DNA of 64,000 bases from Pseudalgibacter ostreae. GTDB taxonomy: Bacteria > Bacteroidota > Bacteroidia > Flavobacteriales > Flavobacteriaceae. Below the pieces are notes generated by a model. It was not told the origin of the DNA and made no database searches. It was given only the letters and a program-made list of their open reading frames with translations. Location: assembly GCF_042427585.1 (NCBI RefSeq), contig NZ_JBHMFC010000009.1:62001-126000 (forward strand), given 5' to 3'. The first letter of the stretch is position 1. Each line of letters starts with the position of its first letter. Position numbers and translations under genes: made by a program. Below, piece after piece: positions 41,110 through 50,671 of the stretch.

Positions 41110-42033
41110 TTATTGATAATAACCCGCTTTTGGGATACTAATATCGTATTTTTTTCTTGATTTGTTAATTAAGTGCGGTTCACGCAACCAAGGGTTATGG
41201 ATTTTCAAAATTTTGTAATTGATACCGAAATTTTGAGCAAATTTAGAAAAATCGGTTACTGCTGTATCTAAACTAACGGTATAGGTAGGTACATCACTAT
41301 AAAGGTCTTTTTCTCTAAAATTAAAGCCATAAGTATCCGGATTGCTTAGAATTTCCTTTAAAGCAACAATACGAAACATATAGCGCCCCGTTTCTTCTCC
41401 AAGTAACAAATCGTAATAATCTGTTACACGTTGCTCTTTTAAGCGTCTTGAAATACCATAATTCCCAGCATTATAAGCAGCAGCTGCCAATGTCCATGAC
41501 CCAAGTTCTCTTTTAGATTTTAATAAATACTTACATGCAACCTCTGTCGATTTTTCAAGATGGTAACGTTCATCAACGTTATCATTAACTTCTAAACCAT
41601 TCTCCTTAGCGGTAGCAGGCATAATTTGCCAAACCCCTCTTGCTCCAGCAGGCGATACCACATTTACCAAACCACTTTCAATAACAGCCAAGTATTTAAA
41701 ATCATCTGGAACTCCATATTTTTTTAAAATAGGCTCTATAGTAGGGAAGTATTTTTTAGCGCGTTTAAACATTAACAAACCATTGGATTGCCAATATGTA
41801 TTTACCAATAATTCTCTATCCATACGCTCGTAAACATCTGGGTCTTTTAAAGGTACTGGCTCACCCGCAAAATTTAAATCTTGGGGCACTTGCAAGGCAT
41901 ATACATTGTAGCCATTTATCAGTTTTTTTTCAAAATTCTCATCTGTGGGCGCATCTTGTAGCGCATAAATAAACAAGGCAGATAAACTTAATAATCCTAC
42001 AAACACAAGCGTTCTTTCAATGGTCTTCATCAT
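41110..42033 (-). CDS. Lytic transglycosylase (SLT domain, MltD-like)
   Basis: This 307-residue protein has an N-terminal hydrophobic segment at about 8-26 as signal or anchor. The SLT domain spans about 98-230: YLAVIESGLVNVVSPAGARG with the catalytic Glu near 118, VWQIMPATAKENGL, and AAAYNAGNYGISRRL near 187. It cleaves the glycan backbone of peptidoglycan to give 1,6-anhydro ends in the periplasm. Unlike E. coli MltD it has no LysM repeats after the domain. It is transcribed with the hydrolase upstream (35 bases apart). Confidence 0.9.
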   Translation of the reverse strand: MMKTIERTLVFVGLLSLSALFIYALQDAPTDENFEKKLINGYNVYALQVPQDLNFAGEPVPLKDPDVYERMDRELLVNTYWQSNGLLMFKRAKKYFPTIEPILKKYGVPDDFKYLAVIESGLVNVVSPAGARGVWQIMPATAKENGLEVNDNVDERYHLEKSTEVACKYLLKSKRELGSWTLAAAAYNAGNYGISRRLKEQRVTDYYDLLLGEETGRYMFRIVALKEILSNPDTYGFNFREKDLYSDVPTYTVSLDTAVTDFSKFAQNFGINYKILKIHNPWLREPHLINKSRKKYDISIPKAGYYQ

Positions 42034-42068
42034 TCAATTTTTTTTTTAATAAAGGTATACTATTTTGT

Positions 42069-42734
42069 TTAGTTTTCTAAAATAATACGAGGTAAATTGG
42101 CATTGAACCATTTGTATTTACTGATAATCATAATGTGCGTTGCATTTTTTAAGGTGATGCAATTTGAAATATGTTTTATAGGAAACACAAAATCGTTTTC
42201 GCCATGAATATGGATGATATTGGGAATCACATTTTCCTGTTCCCAACACACCACTTTTTCAATAGCCCAATTCAAATATTTAGCATCTGGAACCGATAAA
42301 TATTTTTGGTATAAATCTAATCGTTTCATAACATTTTTTCCAAAAGCATATTTAGCCAAAGTGTCCATATTGTTTACTAACTGGGTGGGCAGCAATTTAT
42401 ATGCTTTTGTTATTTTAGCAAGCCTCATTCTTTTAGGTAACTCGTGCATGGTTTTAACACTAGAAATAATTATCAGATTTCGCACTTTAATCTGTTTGCT
42501 CATTTCCTGTACTACAATGCCACCAAAAGAAACCCCTACCAACACCACATTATTATGCGTTACATGGCTTAGCATTCGTGAAGCATATGCTTCGATAGTC
42601 TCATTGCTATTGGGGATTAACCACTCCAATAAATGAATTTGGAATTGGTCTTTAGGCAATTTGATGTGTTCAAATATCCTTGGACTTGCGGCCATTCCGG
42701 GCATGAAATAAACATGTATTAACGGCTGAATCAT
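42069..42734 (-). CDS. Alpha/beta hydrolase
   Basis: This 221-residue single-domain protein has IHVYFMPGMAASPRIF near 6-21 (oxyanion loop) and the nucleophile elbow VLVGVSFGGIVVQ near 79-91, GxSxG with Ser 84. The late segment IIHIHGENDFVFP near 173-185 holds the acid Asp, and NATHIMI near 198 the catalytic His. No signal peptide, so it is cytosolic. The substrate is unknown. It precedes the lytic transglycosylase gene on the same strand. Confidence 0.85.
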   Translation of the reverse strand: MIQPLIHVYFMPGMAASPRIFEHIKLPKDQFQIHLLEWLIPNSNETIEAYASRMLSHVTHNNVVLVGVSFGGIVVQEMSKQIKVRNLIIISSVKTMHELPKRMRLAKITKAYKLLPTQLVNNMDTLAKYAFGKNVMKRLDLYQKYLSVPDAKYLNWAIEKVVCWEQENVIPNIIHIHGENDFVFPIKHISNCITLKNATHIMIISKYKWFNANLPRIILEN

Positions 42735-42756
42735 AAGGTATTATGCTTCTATTAAC

Positions 42757-42787
42757 TTTATTATAACAATTTTTTTTCGTACTTTTG
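42757..42787 (+). promoter_or_regulatory. Promoter of the small acetyltransferase-like gene
   Basis: TTTA at 42757-42760, 19 bases, TACTTTTG at 42780-42787: a consensus -7 box at the correct spacing from a one-mismatch -33 box. The ATG at 42850 is 62 bases downstream. Confidence 0.6.
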
Positions 42788-42849
42788 CACAAAGTTATAG
42801 AATAGTGCTCACTATTTTAAAGGTTCCTTAAAAAATAAAACAAAATGCC

Positions 42850-43146
42850 ATGTTTGAAGCTGCTGAATTAATAGACAATGATTTTTTACGTCAATTTGAG
42901 ATTAAAATAGACGAACATTTAGCTAAAATTGAGTACTCGTTACAGGAGCGAAAGATATTTTTAACAAAACTTATCATTCCAGAGGAAATTAATAATGAAG
43001 CGTTTAGTAAAGAGTTTTTAACGCTTGTTTTCGAACAAATTGAAGAGCGTAATTTAAGTGTTATGCCTACATGCCCTGTAATAGCTAAATTTGTAAGAAG
43101 CAACAGAAAGTATAAACGCATGCTTCCTGTTGGGGTAAGAATATGA
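42850..43146 (+). CDS. Small GNAT-type N-acetyltransferase-like protein (NATD1/YjdJ type)
   Basis: This 98-residue protein has the compact GNAT pattern of the NATD1 group: beta strands in QFEIKIDEHLAKIEYSL and KIFLTKLIIPEEI, helix AFSKEFLTLVFEQIEERNLS near 54-73, then VMPTCPVIAKFVRSNRKYK near 74-92. The PTCPV and KF(V/I)RxxxxY motifs are typical of these short acetyltransferase-like proteins that may act on amino acids or thiols. No transferase activity is assured. It stands alone with its own promoter and terminator. Confidence 0.8.
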   Translation: MFEAAELIDNDFLRQFEIKIDEHLAKIEYSLQERKIFLTKLIIPEEINNEAFSKEFLTLVFEQIEERNLSVMPTCPVIAKFVRSNRKYKRMLPVGVRI

Positions 43147-43195
43147 TTTCCTATAACCCTCGCTTGCTTTAGGCATCTCCCTTAAGATATAAAAT

Positions 43196-43230
43196 AAAAA
43201 AAACTGAAGTTTCACGCTTCAGTTTTTTTT
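43196..43230. terminator. Bidirectional terminator
   Basis: Eight A plus CTGAAG at 43196-43209 pair with CTTCAG plus eight T at 43217-43230. It separates the acetyltransferase-like gene from the convergent mtaB. Confidence 0.92.
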
Positions 43231-43234
43231 TGGT

Positions 43235-44560
43235 TTATGTTGCAAATTCCTTTACAAATTCAAATCTCACCAAGCCATCGGCATCAATTTCTGTCAACAC
43301 AACTGGATGTAAGGTGTTTACATATTCTGGATTCCACGGCGTTTTTACTTTTACATAGTTTTCCGTAAACCCATGTATAAAACCTTCTTTATTCTCACTT
43401 TCAAACAAAACCGTTCTAGTGGTGCCCAACTGGCTTTCATAAAAAGCACGACGCTTTTTTACGGATAGCCCACGGAGCATCTTACTTCGCTTACTCCGTA
43501 TGTTTCCAGGCACAACGCCCTCCATTTCAACAGCCTCGGTATTATCTCGTTCCGAATAGGTAAACACGTGTAAATATGAAATATCCAACGCATTTACAAA
43601 GTTATAGGTTTCTAAAAAATGGGCATCCGTCTCCCCAGGGAACCCAACAATCACGTCTACGCCAATACAGGCATGTGGCATTACGTCTTTTATTTTGGCC
43701 ACTCTATCGGCATACAGCTCCCGCATGTAACGCCGTTTCATCTTTTTAAGAATCTCATTATTGCCACTCTGCAAAGGAATATGGAAGTGCGGCACAAAAG
43801 CTCTAGATTTTGACACCAAATCGATGGTTTCATTTTTTAATAAATTAGGCTCAATGGAAGAAATCCGAAGCCTTTCAATACCTTCCACTTTATCCAATTC
43901 CCTTACTAAATCTAAAAACGTATGTTCATGTTTTTTATTTCCAAATTCCCCTTTACCATAATCGCCTATATTAACTCCCGTTAATACAATCTCTTTTATG
44001 TTTTGCGAAGAGATTTCCCTAGCATTCGCTATTACACTTTCCATAGTATCACTTCTAGAAATACCACGAGCCAAAGGTATCGTGCAGTAAGTACACTTAT
44101 AATCGCAACCATCTTGCACCTTTAAAAATGCACGCGTTCTATCACCTATCGAGTAACTGCCCACATAAAAATCGGCTTCTTCAATTTCACAGGAATGCAC
44201 TTCTCCAAAATCATTCTTCGAAAGATCATTTAAATAATCAGTAATCTTAAATTTCTCTGTTGCACCAAGCACCAAATCCACGCCATTAACATCCGCCAGT
44301 TCTTGGGGCTTTAGCTGAGCATAGCAGCCTACAGCAGCAACAAACGCTTTCGGGTTTGCTTTTTGCGCCTGTTTTACAATGCTTTTAAAACGTTTATCAG
44401 CATTTTCGGTTACAGAACATGTATTGATAACGTAGATGTCTGCATTTTCAGAAAAATCCACCCGATCAAAACCTTCATCTGTAAAGTTCCTGGCAATGGT
44501 CGAGGTTTCTGAAAAATTTAATTTGCAGCCTAAGGTATAAAATGCGACTTTTTTATTCAT
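43235..44560 (-). CDS. mtaB: tRNA t6A37 methylthiotransferase MtaB
   Basis: This protein of about 441 residues starts at ATG 44560 (MNKKVAFYTLGCKLNFSE); two ATGs a few codons upstream are possible. The UPF0004 domain holds three iron-sulfur cysteines in GCKLN, NTCSVT and VGCYAQ. The radical SAM site is VQDGCDYKCTYCTIP near 147-161, and a TRAM domain ends the protein. CxxxCxxC with this spacing and the short GCKLN start mark MtaB rather than MiaB or RimO. It adds a methylthio group to t6A37 in tRNAs decoding ANN codons. Confidence 0.94.
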   Translation of the reverse strand: MNKKVAFYTLGCKLNFSETSTIARNFTDEGFDRVDFSENADIYVINTCSVTENADKRFKSIVKQAQKANPKAFVAAVGCYAQLKPQELADVNGVDLVLGATEKFKITDYLNDLSKNDFGEVHSCEIEEADFYVGSYSIGDRTRAFLKVQDGCDYKCTYCTIPLARGISRSDTMESVIANAREISSQNIKEIVLTGVNIGDYGKGEFGNKKHEHTFLDLVRELDKVEGIERLRISSIEPNLLKNETIDLVSKSRAFVPHFHIPLQSGNNEILKKMKRRYMRELYADRVAKIKDVMPHACIGVDVIVGFPGETDAHFLETYNFVNALDISYLHVFTYSERDNTEAVEMEGVVPGNIRSKRSKMLRGLSVKKRRAFYESQLGTTRTVLFESENKEGFIHGFTENYVKVKTPWNPEYVNTLHPVVLTEIDADGLVRFEFVKEFAT

Positions 44561-44663
44561 TTTTATTTTCATTTCCATGCCATCCGAAATCTCTTTATAT
44601 TTACATTCTAAAAATTCCCGTTTTACAGGAATTAAGTCTGCAAATTTACAACTAATAACTTAT

Positions 44664-46292
44664 ATGATAAAACCGTTTTCAGCCCAAATAATTAGTTATT
44701 TATCAATTGGTTGTATAGCTTTATTATTTTTTTCTTGTAGAAATAAGGTAAATTCGGATAAGAGCCATTTGGTTTTTCGATATAATGAGCACAAAAATAT
44801 TGGATCGTTAGACCCTGCTTTTTCAAAAGATTTGGCCGATATATGGGCCACCAACCAATTATTCAATGGATTGGTTCAAATGGATGAAAACCTTAACGTA
44901 CAGCCTTCTATTGCTAAAAGCTGGAAGGTTTCTGAAGACGGACTCACCTATTCTTTTTCACTTAGGCAGGACGTTTTTTTCCACAAGCACAAAGTGTTTG
45001 GTAAAGAAGCTACCAGAACAGTAAAAGCTTCCGATTTTGTATATAGTTTAAATCGGTTGCTTGACAAGCAAATAGCGTCTCCAGGAAGCTGGGTTTTAAG
45101 TAAGGTCGCTAATTTCCATGCCGTAAACGACACGCTCTTTCAAATTCAATTAAAACAAGCCTTTCCAGCATTTTTAGGATTACTCACAATGAAGTATTGC
45201 TCGGTGGTTCCTAAAGAAGTTGTTACGCATTATGGGGCTGATTTCAGGTCTAATCCCATTGGTACAGGACCTTTCAAATTTAAACGATGGGAAGAAAACA
45301 TCAAATTGGTGTTTAGAAAAAACAAGCGCTATTTTGAACAGGATTTAAAAGGCCGGCCCTTACCATATTTGGAAGCCATAGCCATAACTTTTTTACCCGA
45401 TAAACAAAGTGAGTTTTTACAGTTTTCTCAAGGGAATATCGATTTTGTTTCGGGATTGGATGCCTCTTACAAGGATGAGATTTTAACGGCAAATGGCAAG
45501 TTAAGACCTCAATATGCCAAAACTAAAAATATGATTCGAGGTCCCTATCTAAATACCGAATATTTGGCTTTTTATATGGATTCTAAAGTTCCTGAAATAC
45601 AATCAGAATTATTGAGGAAAGCCGTAAACTATGGTTTTGACAGAAAAAAAATGATGGTTTATTTACGAAATGGTGTGGGCATACCGGCAGAGGGAGGTTT
45701 TATACCGAAAGGACTGCCTGGGTTTAACAAAGCTATTGGCTTCACTTATCGGCCCGAAAAAGCAAAACAATTAGTGGCCCAATTTAAAAAAGAGACCGGA
45801 AACCAGACCCCTACAATACACCTTACTACCACTAGTAATTATTTGAGTTTTTGTGAATTTATACAACGGGAACTCCAAAAAACAGGATTAGCAGTTAATA
45901 TAGACGTCATACCCCCAGCCACCTTAAAAGACGCAAAAGCTAATGGAAAATTAGATATGTTTCGAGCCAGTTGGATAGCCGACTACCCCGATGCAGAAAA
46001 CTACCTGTCTTTATATTACAGTAAAAATTTCGCTCCCAATGGCCCAAACTACTCCCATTTTAAGAACAAACAGTTTGACACCTGGTACGAACACGCATTT
46101 ACAGAAACCGATTTAAAAAAAAGGGCCTTGCTATACTCTCAAATGGATAGTCTAATCATGCAGCAAACCCCTATTGCACCACTTTTTTATGACGAAGTGG
46201 TTCGCTTTACAGGGAAAAACGTAAGTGGATTAGGTATTAATCCTGTTAATTTATTAGATTTGAAATGGGTTAAAAAAGAAAGGACATATTAG
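44664..46292 (+). CDS. Peptide ABC transporter substrate-binding lipoprotein
   Basis: This 542-residue protein starts at ATG 44664; the longer frame overlaps mtaB's leader. It has a signal peptide with the lipobox LFFSCRN at about 19-25. The SBP_bac_5 domain includes IGSLDPAFSKDLADIWATNQ near 48-67, GTGPFKFKRWEENIKLVFRK near 195-214, and ASWIADYPDAENYLSLYY near 430-447. These match the dipeptide/oligopeptide-binding (DppA/OppA) family. No permease or ATPase genes are near, so its transporter is elsewhere or it acts alone in the envelope. It is divergent from mtaB. Confidence 0.9.
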   Translation: MIKPFSAQIISYLSIGCIALLFFSCRNKVNSDKSHLVFRYNEHKNIGSLDPAFSKDLADIWATNQLFNGLVQMDENLNVQPSIAKSWKVSEDGLTYSFSLRQDVFFHKHKVFGKEATRTVKASDFVYSLNRLLDKQIASPGSWVLSKVANFHAVNDTLFQIQLKQAFPAFLGLLTMKYCSVVPKEVVTHYGADFRSNPIGTGPFKFKRWEENIKLVFRKNKRYFEQDLKGRPLPYLEAIAITFLPDKQSEFLQFSQGNIDFVSGLDASYKDEILTANGKLRPQYAKTKNMIRGPYLNTEYLAFYMDSKVPEIQSELLRKAVNYGFDRKKMMVYLRNGVGIPAEGGFIPKGLPGFNKAIGFTYRPEKAKQLVAQFKKETGNQTPTIHLTTTSNYLSFCEFIQRELQKTGLAVNIDVIPPATLKDAKANGKLDMFRASWIADYPDAENYLSLYYSKNFAPNGPNYSHFKNKQFDTWYEHAFTETDLKKRALLYSQMDSLIMQQTPIAPLFYDEVVRFTGKNVSGLGINPVNLLDLKWVKKERTY

Positions 46293-46311
46293 TGTACAGC
46301 TTTAAACCCTA

Positions 46312-47013
46312 TTAAGAATAAAAATCCATACGTTTTATCTTTTTCTCCTTTACAAGGCCAATGGTTATAAGATACATGGCTACGCTATAAAAGATCATGA
46401 TCAAAGGGTCCTGAAGTGGCAAATCTGTCTTAAATATTTTTATAACCATCATGCTTTCCGAAAACAAATACAAAATAACACCAACAAGCACATAGACATA
46501 ACTACATTTATCTACCAAGCTGCTTCTTATAAATGCAAATTGAAAAAGCAATAGTGATAAAAAAAAGCTAAGTAAGGCGGGTATAAAAAAACCTCCTAAA
46601 CTATCATACAGAAAGCATACCATCCAAACCGTATATATAAAAATAATTATAGAAAAAGGAATTAGTTTAGAAACCTCAAAATCGGATTTATGAGAGAATT
46701 TCAGACTTAAAAATAATTTAGCGAGCGAAAAAAAAAGGAGGCTTGCTCCAAAATAAAACATGTTGGTGTCATTTATAATGAGTATCGTTCCTATTAAAAA
46801 ACTCAATAAGCCCCAAAAAACAAATTTCTTCTTTTCTTTATCAATCTCTGTATTATTTAGATAATAGTAAATGAACAGGGACAACACTATAGGAGGCTTG
46901 GATATAAATCTATAAGGAAATTCAGGACACTTTAGCTTCACTAAAATATCTATAGTAAGTATTACAAAAAAAAGTAAAGTAAACTTTTTTTCATTCTTTA
47001 AAACATGTAACAT
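46312..47013 (-). CDS. YhhN family (lysoplasmalogenase-like) membrane protein
   Basis: This 233-residue protein has about eight hydrophobic helices along its whole length. SKPPIVLSLFIYYYLN near 38-53 matches the KPxxxP/L motif of the first region, and LFSESMMVIKIFKTDLPLQD near 182-201 with FYSVAMYLITIGLVK matches the last helices of the YhhN/TMEM86 family. Some members hydrolyse lysoplasmalogen in membranes; for bacteria this is unproven. It is convergent with the substrate-binding gene. Confidence 0.72.
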   Translation of the reverse strand: MLHVLKNEKKFTLLFFVILTIDILVKLKCPEFPYRFISKPPIVLSLFIYYYLNNTEIDKEKKKFVFWGLLSFLIGTILIINDTNMFYFGASLLFFSLAKLFLSLKFSHKSDFEVSKLIPFSIIIFIYTVWMVCFLYDSLGGFFIPALLSFFLSLLLFQFAFIRSSLVDKCSYVYVLVGVILYLFSESMMVIKIFKTDLPLQDPLIMIFYSVAMYLITIGLVKEKKIKRMDFYS

Positions 47014-47252
47014 TTTAATCGTTTTGGGGCAATAATATAATTGTAGGTTGCCGCAAAAGTAAAGAAAAGATTCACGAATCTTAAATTATTCTTATATGAA
47101 GTCTTTTAAGAAAAACTCTTTTTTTAAAAGACTCCCTTTACCTCTATAACGTATAAATATTAAGTGTCCTTTCTTATCTCTATAGAAAGCGTATTTTGCT
47201 TTCATATTCTCCTTATAGATATCCAAGTGTTTAAAATATGGAAGACATAAAA

Positions 47253-47274
47253 AAACCTCCAAAAGAGGAGGCTT
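47253..47274 (-). terminator. Terminator of the GlmU-like gene
   Basis: On the minus strand CCTCC and GGAGG form a short GC-rich stem followed by seven T. It lies 80 bases after the GlmU-like stop. The rest of the 47014-47352 gap contains only an 81-codon minus-strand frame that runs straight through this element and is probably not a gene. Confidence 0.75.
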
Positions 47275-47352
47275 GTACAACATTATAATCAGATATCGTA
47301 AAAATAGCAGAAGGACTGATAACATAAAAAGCCCCACAGTCTAGACTAATTT

Positions 47353-48525
47353 TTATCGTCTAAATTTTTTAGTCTCTTCAAAGACGTGTCCCAATATAGC
47401 CTCGTCTTGTGGACTAAGTTCTTCATTATGTCTAGCCATAACAGCTCTTGCTACATCAATAGCTTTTTGTAATAAATAAGTTGAAAAACCGCTACTGCCG
47501 CCCCAACTAAAACTAGGAACAAAGTTTCTGGGATATCCACTTCCATAAATATTAGCGCTTACCCCTACTACTGTCCCCGTATTAAACATGGTATTGATAC
47601 CACATTTACTGTGATCGCCCATCATCAACCCACAGAATTGCAAGCCTGTTCTTGCAAAACCTTCCGTATTATAATTCCACAAGCGAACCTCGGCATAATT
47701 GTTTTTTAAATTTGAACTGTTGGTATCTGCTCCTAAATTGCACCATTCACCTAAAACAGAATTACCTAAATAGCCATCATGACTTTTATTAGAGTTCTCA
47801 AAAATAACAGTATTATTAATTTCACCTCCAACTTTAGAGTAGGGTCCGATTGTAGTAGCGCCATACACCTTGGTGCCTAATCTTATAAGAGAGTTTTCAC
47901 ATAGCGCTAGAGGCCCTCTTACGAGAGTTCCCTCCATGATTTCTGAATTTTTGCCTATGTAAATAGGACCTTCAGACGCATTTAAAGTTACAAACTCTAA
48001 TTTAGCACCTGGTTCAATGAATATGTTCTCGGGTGCAATTACGTTGTTACTTGCAGGAATAGGTTCCGATATTCTCCCTTTCGTAATCAAATTAAAATCG
48101 GTTTGAATTACTTTTGCATTTTTAGAAAAGATATCCCAAGTGTTTTCTATTTTTAGAATATCATTCTTGAACTCGATAATCTCATAAGCATCAAAATCGA
48201 TAGCATCCTGTGTGTCTTTAGAAAAAAAAGCAATCACCTCATCTGCTTGGAAAACAGCTTGGTTTTCTTTTAACCCCATAATCAACTCTGCCAATTCCAG
48301 ATTAGGGATACAGGAAGCGTTTATCATAATGTTCTCCTCCATCTCCACCATAGGGTACTTATCAGACAAATAGTCTTCCGTTACGGTCGTGGTTGTAGAT
48401 TCTAAAAAAGTCTCCCATTTTTCGCGAATCGTAAGAATACCAATCCTTATATCGGCAACAGGCCTAGTAAAGGTAAATGGTAACAGGTTATCACGGTAAG
48501 GGCCATCAAACAAGATATAATTCAT
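47353..48525 (-). CDS. GlmU-like sugar nucleotidyltransferase/left-handed helix protein
   Basis: This 390-residue protein starts MNYILFDGPYRDNLLPFTFT, with TRPVADIRIGILTIREKWE near 20-38. That is the N-terminal domain of the Bacteroidota GlmU-family proteins, which lack the standard GGxGTR loop. From about 165 it has hexapeptide repeats (IEPGAKLEFV, IYIGKNSEIMEG, TTIGPYSKVGG, GINTMFNTGTVVG) forming a left-handed beta helix. It probably transfers a nucleotide or acyl group to a sugar phosphate, but true GlmU activity is not assured. It is transcribed on the same strand as L31, 129 bases downstream. Confidence 0.85.
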   Translation of the reverse strand: MNYILFDGPYRDNLLPFTFTRPVADIRIGILTIREKWETFLESTTTTVTEDYLSDKYPMVEMEENIMINASCIPNLELAELIMGLKENQAVFQADEVIAFFSKDTQDAIDFDAYEIIEFKNDILKIENTWDIFSKNAKVIQTDFNLITKGRISEPIPASNNVIAPENIFIEPGAKLEFVTLNASEGPIYIGKNSEIMEGTLVRGPLALCENSLIRLGTKVYGATTIGPYSKVGGEINNTVIFENSNKSHDGYLGNSVLGEWCNLGADTNSSNLKNNYAEVRLWNYNTEGFARTGLQFCGLMMGDHSKCGINTMFNTGTVVGVSANIYGSGYPRNFVPSFSWGGSSGFSTYLLQKAIDVARAVMARHNEELSPQDEAILGHVFEETKKFRR

Positions 48526-48603
48526 AAAAAAATTTAAAGTTGCTCTCTAGATTAGAACTTTTTGTTTATCAATTCAAAAGTAAAAATGAACAGAAAATCA
48601 AAA

Positions 48604-48630
48604 AAGCCTTCAAGATTATCTTGAAGGCTT
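48604..48630 (-). terminator. Terminator of rpmE2
   Basis: AAGCCTTCAAGA at 48604-48615 pairs perfectly with 48619-48630 around a 3-base loop, and a T tract follows when read on the minus strand. Confidence 0.92.
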
Positions 48631-48653
48631 CAAATATATATTATTTACTAAAG

Positions 48654-48905
48654 TTATTTTTTAAATTTAGCATATTTGTTTTTAAACTTATCAATACGAC
48701 CAGCTGTATCAATCAATTTAGATTTTCCAGTATAAAATGGATGAGATGTTCGTGAAATCTCCATTTTAACCACTGGATACTCTACACCATCAACTTCAAT
48801 AGTCTCACTGGTTTTTGCAGTAGATTTTGTTAAAAAAACATCTTCGTTAGACATATCTTTAAATGCTACTAACCTATAATTTTCTGGGTGGATACCTTTT
48901 TTCAT
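48654..48905 (-). CDS. rpmE2: 50S ribosomal protein L31 type B
   Basis: This 83-residue protein begins MKKGIHPENYRLVAFKDMS and includes SRTSHPFYTGKSKLIDTAGR near 54-73, the L31 signature. The zinc-binding cysteines of type A L31 are missing, so it is the zinc-independent type B form. It joins the large subunit near the central protuberance. Its own promoter and terminator make it a single-gene unit. Confidence 0.96.
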   Translation of the reverse strand: MKKGIHPENYRLVAFKDMSNEDVFLTKSTAKTSETIEVDGVEYPVVKMEISRTSHPFYTGKSKLIDTAGRIDKFKNKYAKFKK

Positions 48906-48942
48906 CGCGTAATGCTTTTTATTCTTTTCAATTTTCGAAGTG

Positions 48943-48973
48943 CAAATTTAAGTAATTTTTGTAATAAGGCAAT
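48943..48973 (-). promoter_or_regulatory. Promoter of rpmE2
   Basis: On the minus strand ATTG (48970-48973), 19 bases and TAAATTTG (48943-48950) give a near-perfect consensus promoter. The ATG is 37 bases downstream of the -7 box. Confidence 0.75.
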
Positions 48974-49062
48974 ACTTTTTGTTTTTTATTTTACTTTTAA
49001 TACTCTGTTTTACTAATTTTGCTTATTAATCAAGTATTCTATACTAATAAATACCGATAATT

Positions 49063-49578
49063 ATGCCTTCACAATCGCTTTCCCCAGGAAAATTCGCCAC
49101 CAATTACGGACTCATTTTAGGGGCTGTCATGATGTTAATTACCATAATTACATATGCCACAGGCATGGCTATTGAGGCTGTACAATGGCCCAATTATATA
49201 TACTACATCATCTTCCCTATTGTAATCCTCTATGTTATAAGCGCTTACAAAAAACAGAACGCAGGGCTCCTTACCTTGTCCGAGGCTTTAAAAATAGGCG
49301 TTACCATAGCGGTTATCAGTGCCCTTGTAAATGTTGTTTATGGTTTGATATTCCATTATATCATCGATCCTCAATTTGCATCGCAACTAACGGAAAGAAT
49401 CGGTGAAAAGATGTTAGAAAATCAAAGTATAAGTCCTGAAATGGTTGAAAAACAAATGGAAATGATGAAAAAATTTCAAAATCCATTAATTGGTTCGGCG
49501 ATTTGGGTAGCCTTAAGCGCTATTTTCGGACTCCTATATTCTTTAGTAGGGGGGGTAATAATGAAAAAAGAAGACTAG
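49063..49578 (+). CDS. DUF4199 family membrane protein
   Basis: This 171-residue protein has four hydrophobic segments at about 13-33, 42-60, 72-98 and 145-167. The first contains NYGLILGAVMMLITIITYA and the third ALKIGVTIAVISALVNVVYG, both typical of DUF4199. The loop before the last segment is Met/Glu rich. It should be in the inner membrane; the function of the family is unknown. It lies 51 bases upstream of the glycosyltransferase and is conserved next to it in many Flavobacteriia, as I recall. Confidence 0.82.
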   Translation: MPSQSLSPGKFATNYGLILGAVMMLITIITYATGMAIEAVQWPNYIYYIIFPIVILYVISAYKKQNAGLLTLSEALKIGVTIAVISALVNVVYGLIFHYIIDPQFASQLTERIGEKMLENQSISPEMVEKQMEMMKKFQNPLIGSAIWVALSAIFGLLYSLVGGVIMKKED

Positions 49579-49629
49579 TCAGGCTTAAAAAAATTCTGTA
49601 TTTTTGAAAAGAATTTACAAGTAAGATAC

Positions 49630-50577
49630 ATGAATATATCTGTAGTTATTCCACTACTTAACGAAGAAGACTCCTTAAAAGAATTATATGATTGGATTGC
49701 AAAAGTTATGCAATCCAATCGTTTTTCATATGAAATCATTTTTATTGATGACGGTAGCACAGATAAATCATGGGAAATAATCTCAAATTTATCTTTAAAA
49801 GACGTGCACGTAAAAGGGATTCATTTTTTTAAAAACTTCGGGAAATCGCAAGCCTTACATGCTGGATTTGAAAAAGCGCAAGGAGACGTAGTAATCACTA
49901 TGGATGCAGACTTACAAGATAGCCCAGACGAAATTCCAGAATTATACCATATGATCTCTAAGGAAGGACTCGATTTGGTATCTGGATGGAAAAAGAAGCG
50001 CTACGATTCTGTGATTTCTAAAAACCTGCCATCTAAGCTCTTTAATTGGGCCGCAAGAAAAACATCTGGTGTTAAATTAAACGATTTTAACTGCGGACTT
50101 AAAGCTTATAAAAAAGAAGTCATAAAAAACATTGATGTATATGGTGAAATGCACCGATACATTCCTGTACTTGCTAAAAATGCGGGGTTTACAAAAATTT
50201 CAGAAAAAATAGTCCTGCACCAAGCACGAAAATACGGTGTAACTAAATTTGGAATGGATCGTTTTGTTCACGGATTTTTAGATTTAATCACCATTTGGTT
50301 TTTATCTCGTTTTGGCAGACGCCCTATGCATTTATTTGGAGCTTTAGGATTTATCATGTTTGCAATAGGTTTTGGCTTTTCCGTGTACCTTGGTGTAGAC
50401 AAAGCATTTCTAAACCCTGCTGGCAGACTTATAACCCAACGCCCTCAATTTTACATAGCGCTTTCTACCATGATTATTGGAACACAGTTTTTTGTTGCTG
50501 GTTTTTTAGGTGAAATTATCCTGAGAACAAAACAGGATAAAAAACGCTACTTAATTAAAGATGAATTAAATTTTTAA
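49630..50577 (+). CDS. Family 2 glycosyltransferase with two C-terminal membrane spans
   Basis: This 315-residue protein is of the DPMS/GtrB type: NISVVIPLLNEEDSLKELYD near 2-21, FIDDGSTDKSW near 41, the metal and donor-binding TMDADLQDSPDEIP near 94-107, GLKAYKK near 157, and the acceptor motif HQARKYGVTKFG near 198-209. Two hydrophobic segments at about 230-252 and 268-290 anchor it. It probably charges a polyprenyl phosphate with a sugar for glycan or lipid modification. It shares strand with DUF4199 and the mutase that follows. Confidence 0.93.
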   Translation: MNISVVIPLLNEEDSLKELYDWIAKVMQSNRFSYEIIFIDDGSTDKSWEIISNLSLKDVHVKGIHFFKNFGKSQALHAGFEKAQGDVVITMDADLQDSPDEIPELYHMISKEGLDLVSGWKKKRYDSVISKNLPSKLFNWAARKTSGVKLNDFNCGLKAYKKEVIKNIDVYGEMHRYIPVLAKNAGFTKISEKIVLHQARKYGVTKFGMDRFVHGFLDLITIWFLSRFGRRPMHLFGALGFIMFAIGFGFSVYLGVDKAFLNPAGRLITQRPQFYIALSTMIIGTQFFVAGFLGEIILRTKQDKKRYLIKDELNF

Positions 50578-50671
50578 ATAATAAACTTAAAACCGTGTCA
50601 TTCGGTTCAAAATATTAACTTTATAAGGATTATCCTTTTCAAAATATAGACCTTTTAAACACATTTAAAAC

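Noticed and set aside
47092..47337. 81-codon minus-strand frame after the GlmU-like gene
   Set aside because: It runs through the GlmU terminator hairpin, has no clear start context and matches no family that I know. The end (KAKYAFYRDKKGHLIFIRY) looks somewhat protein-like, so a remnant is possible.
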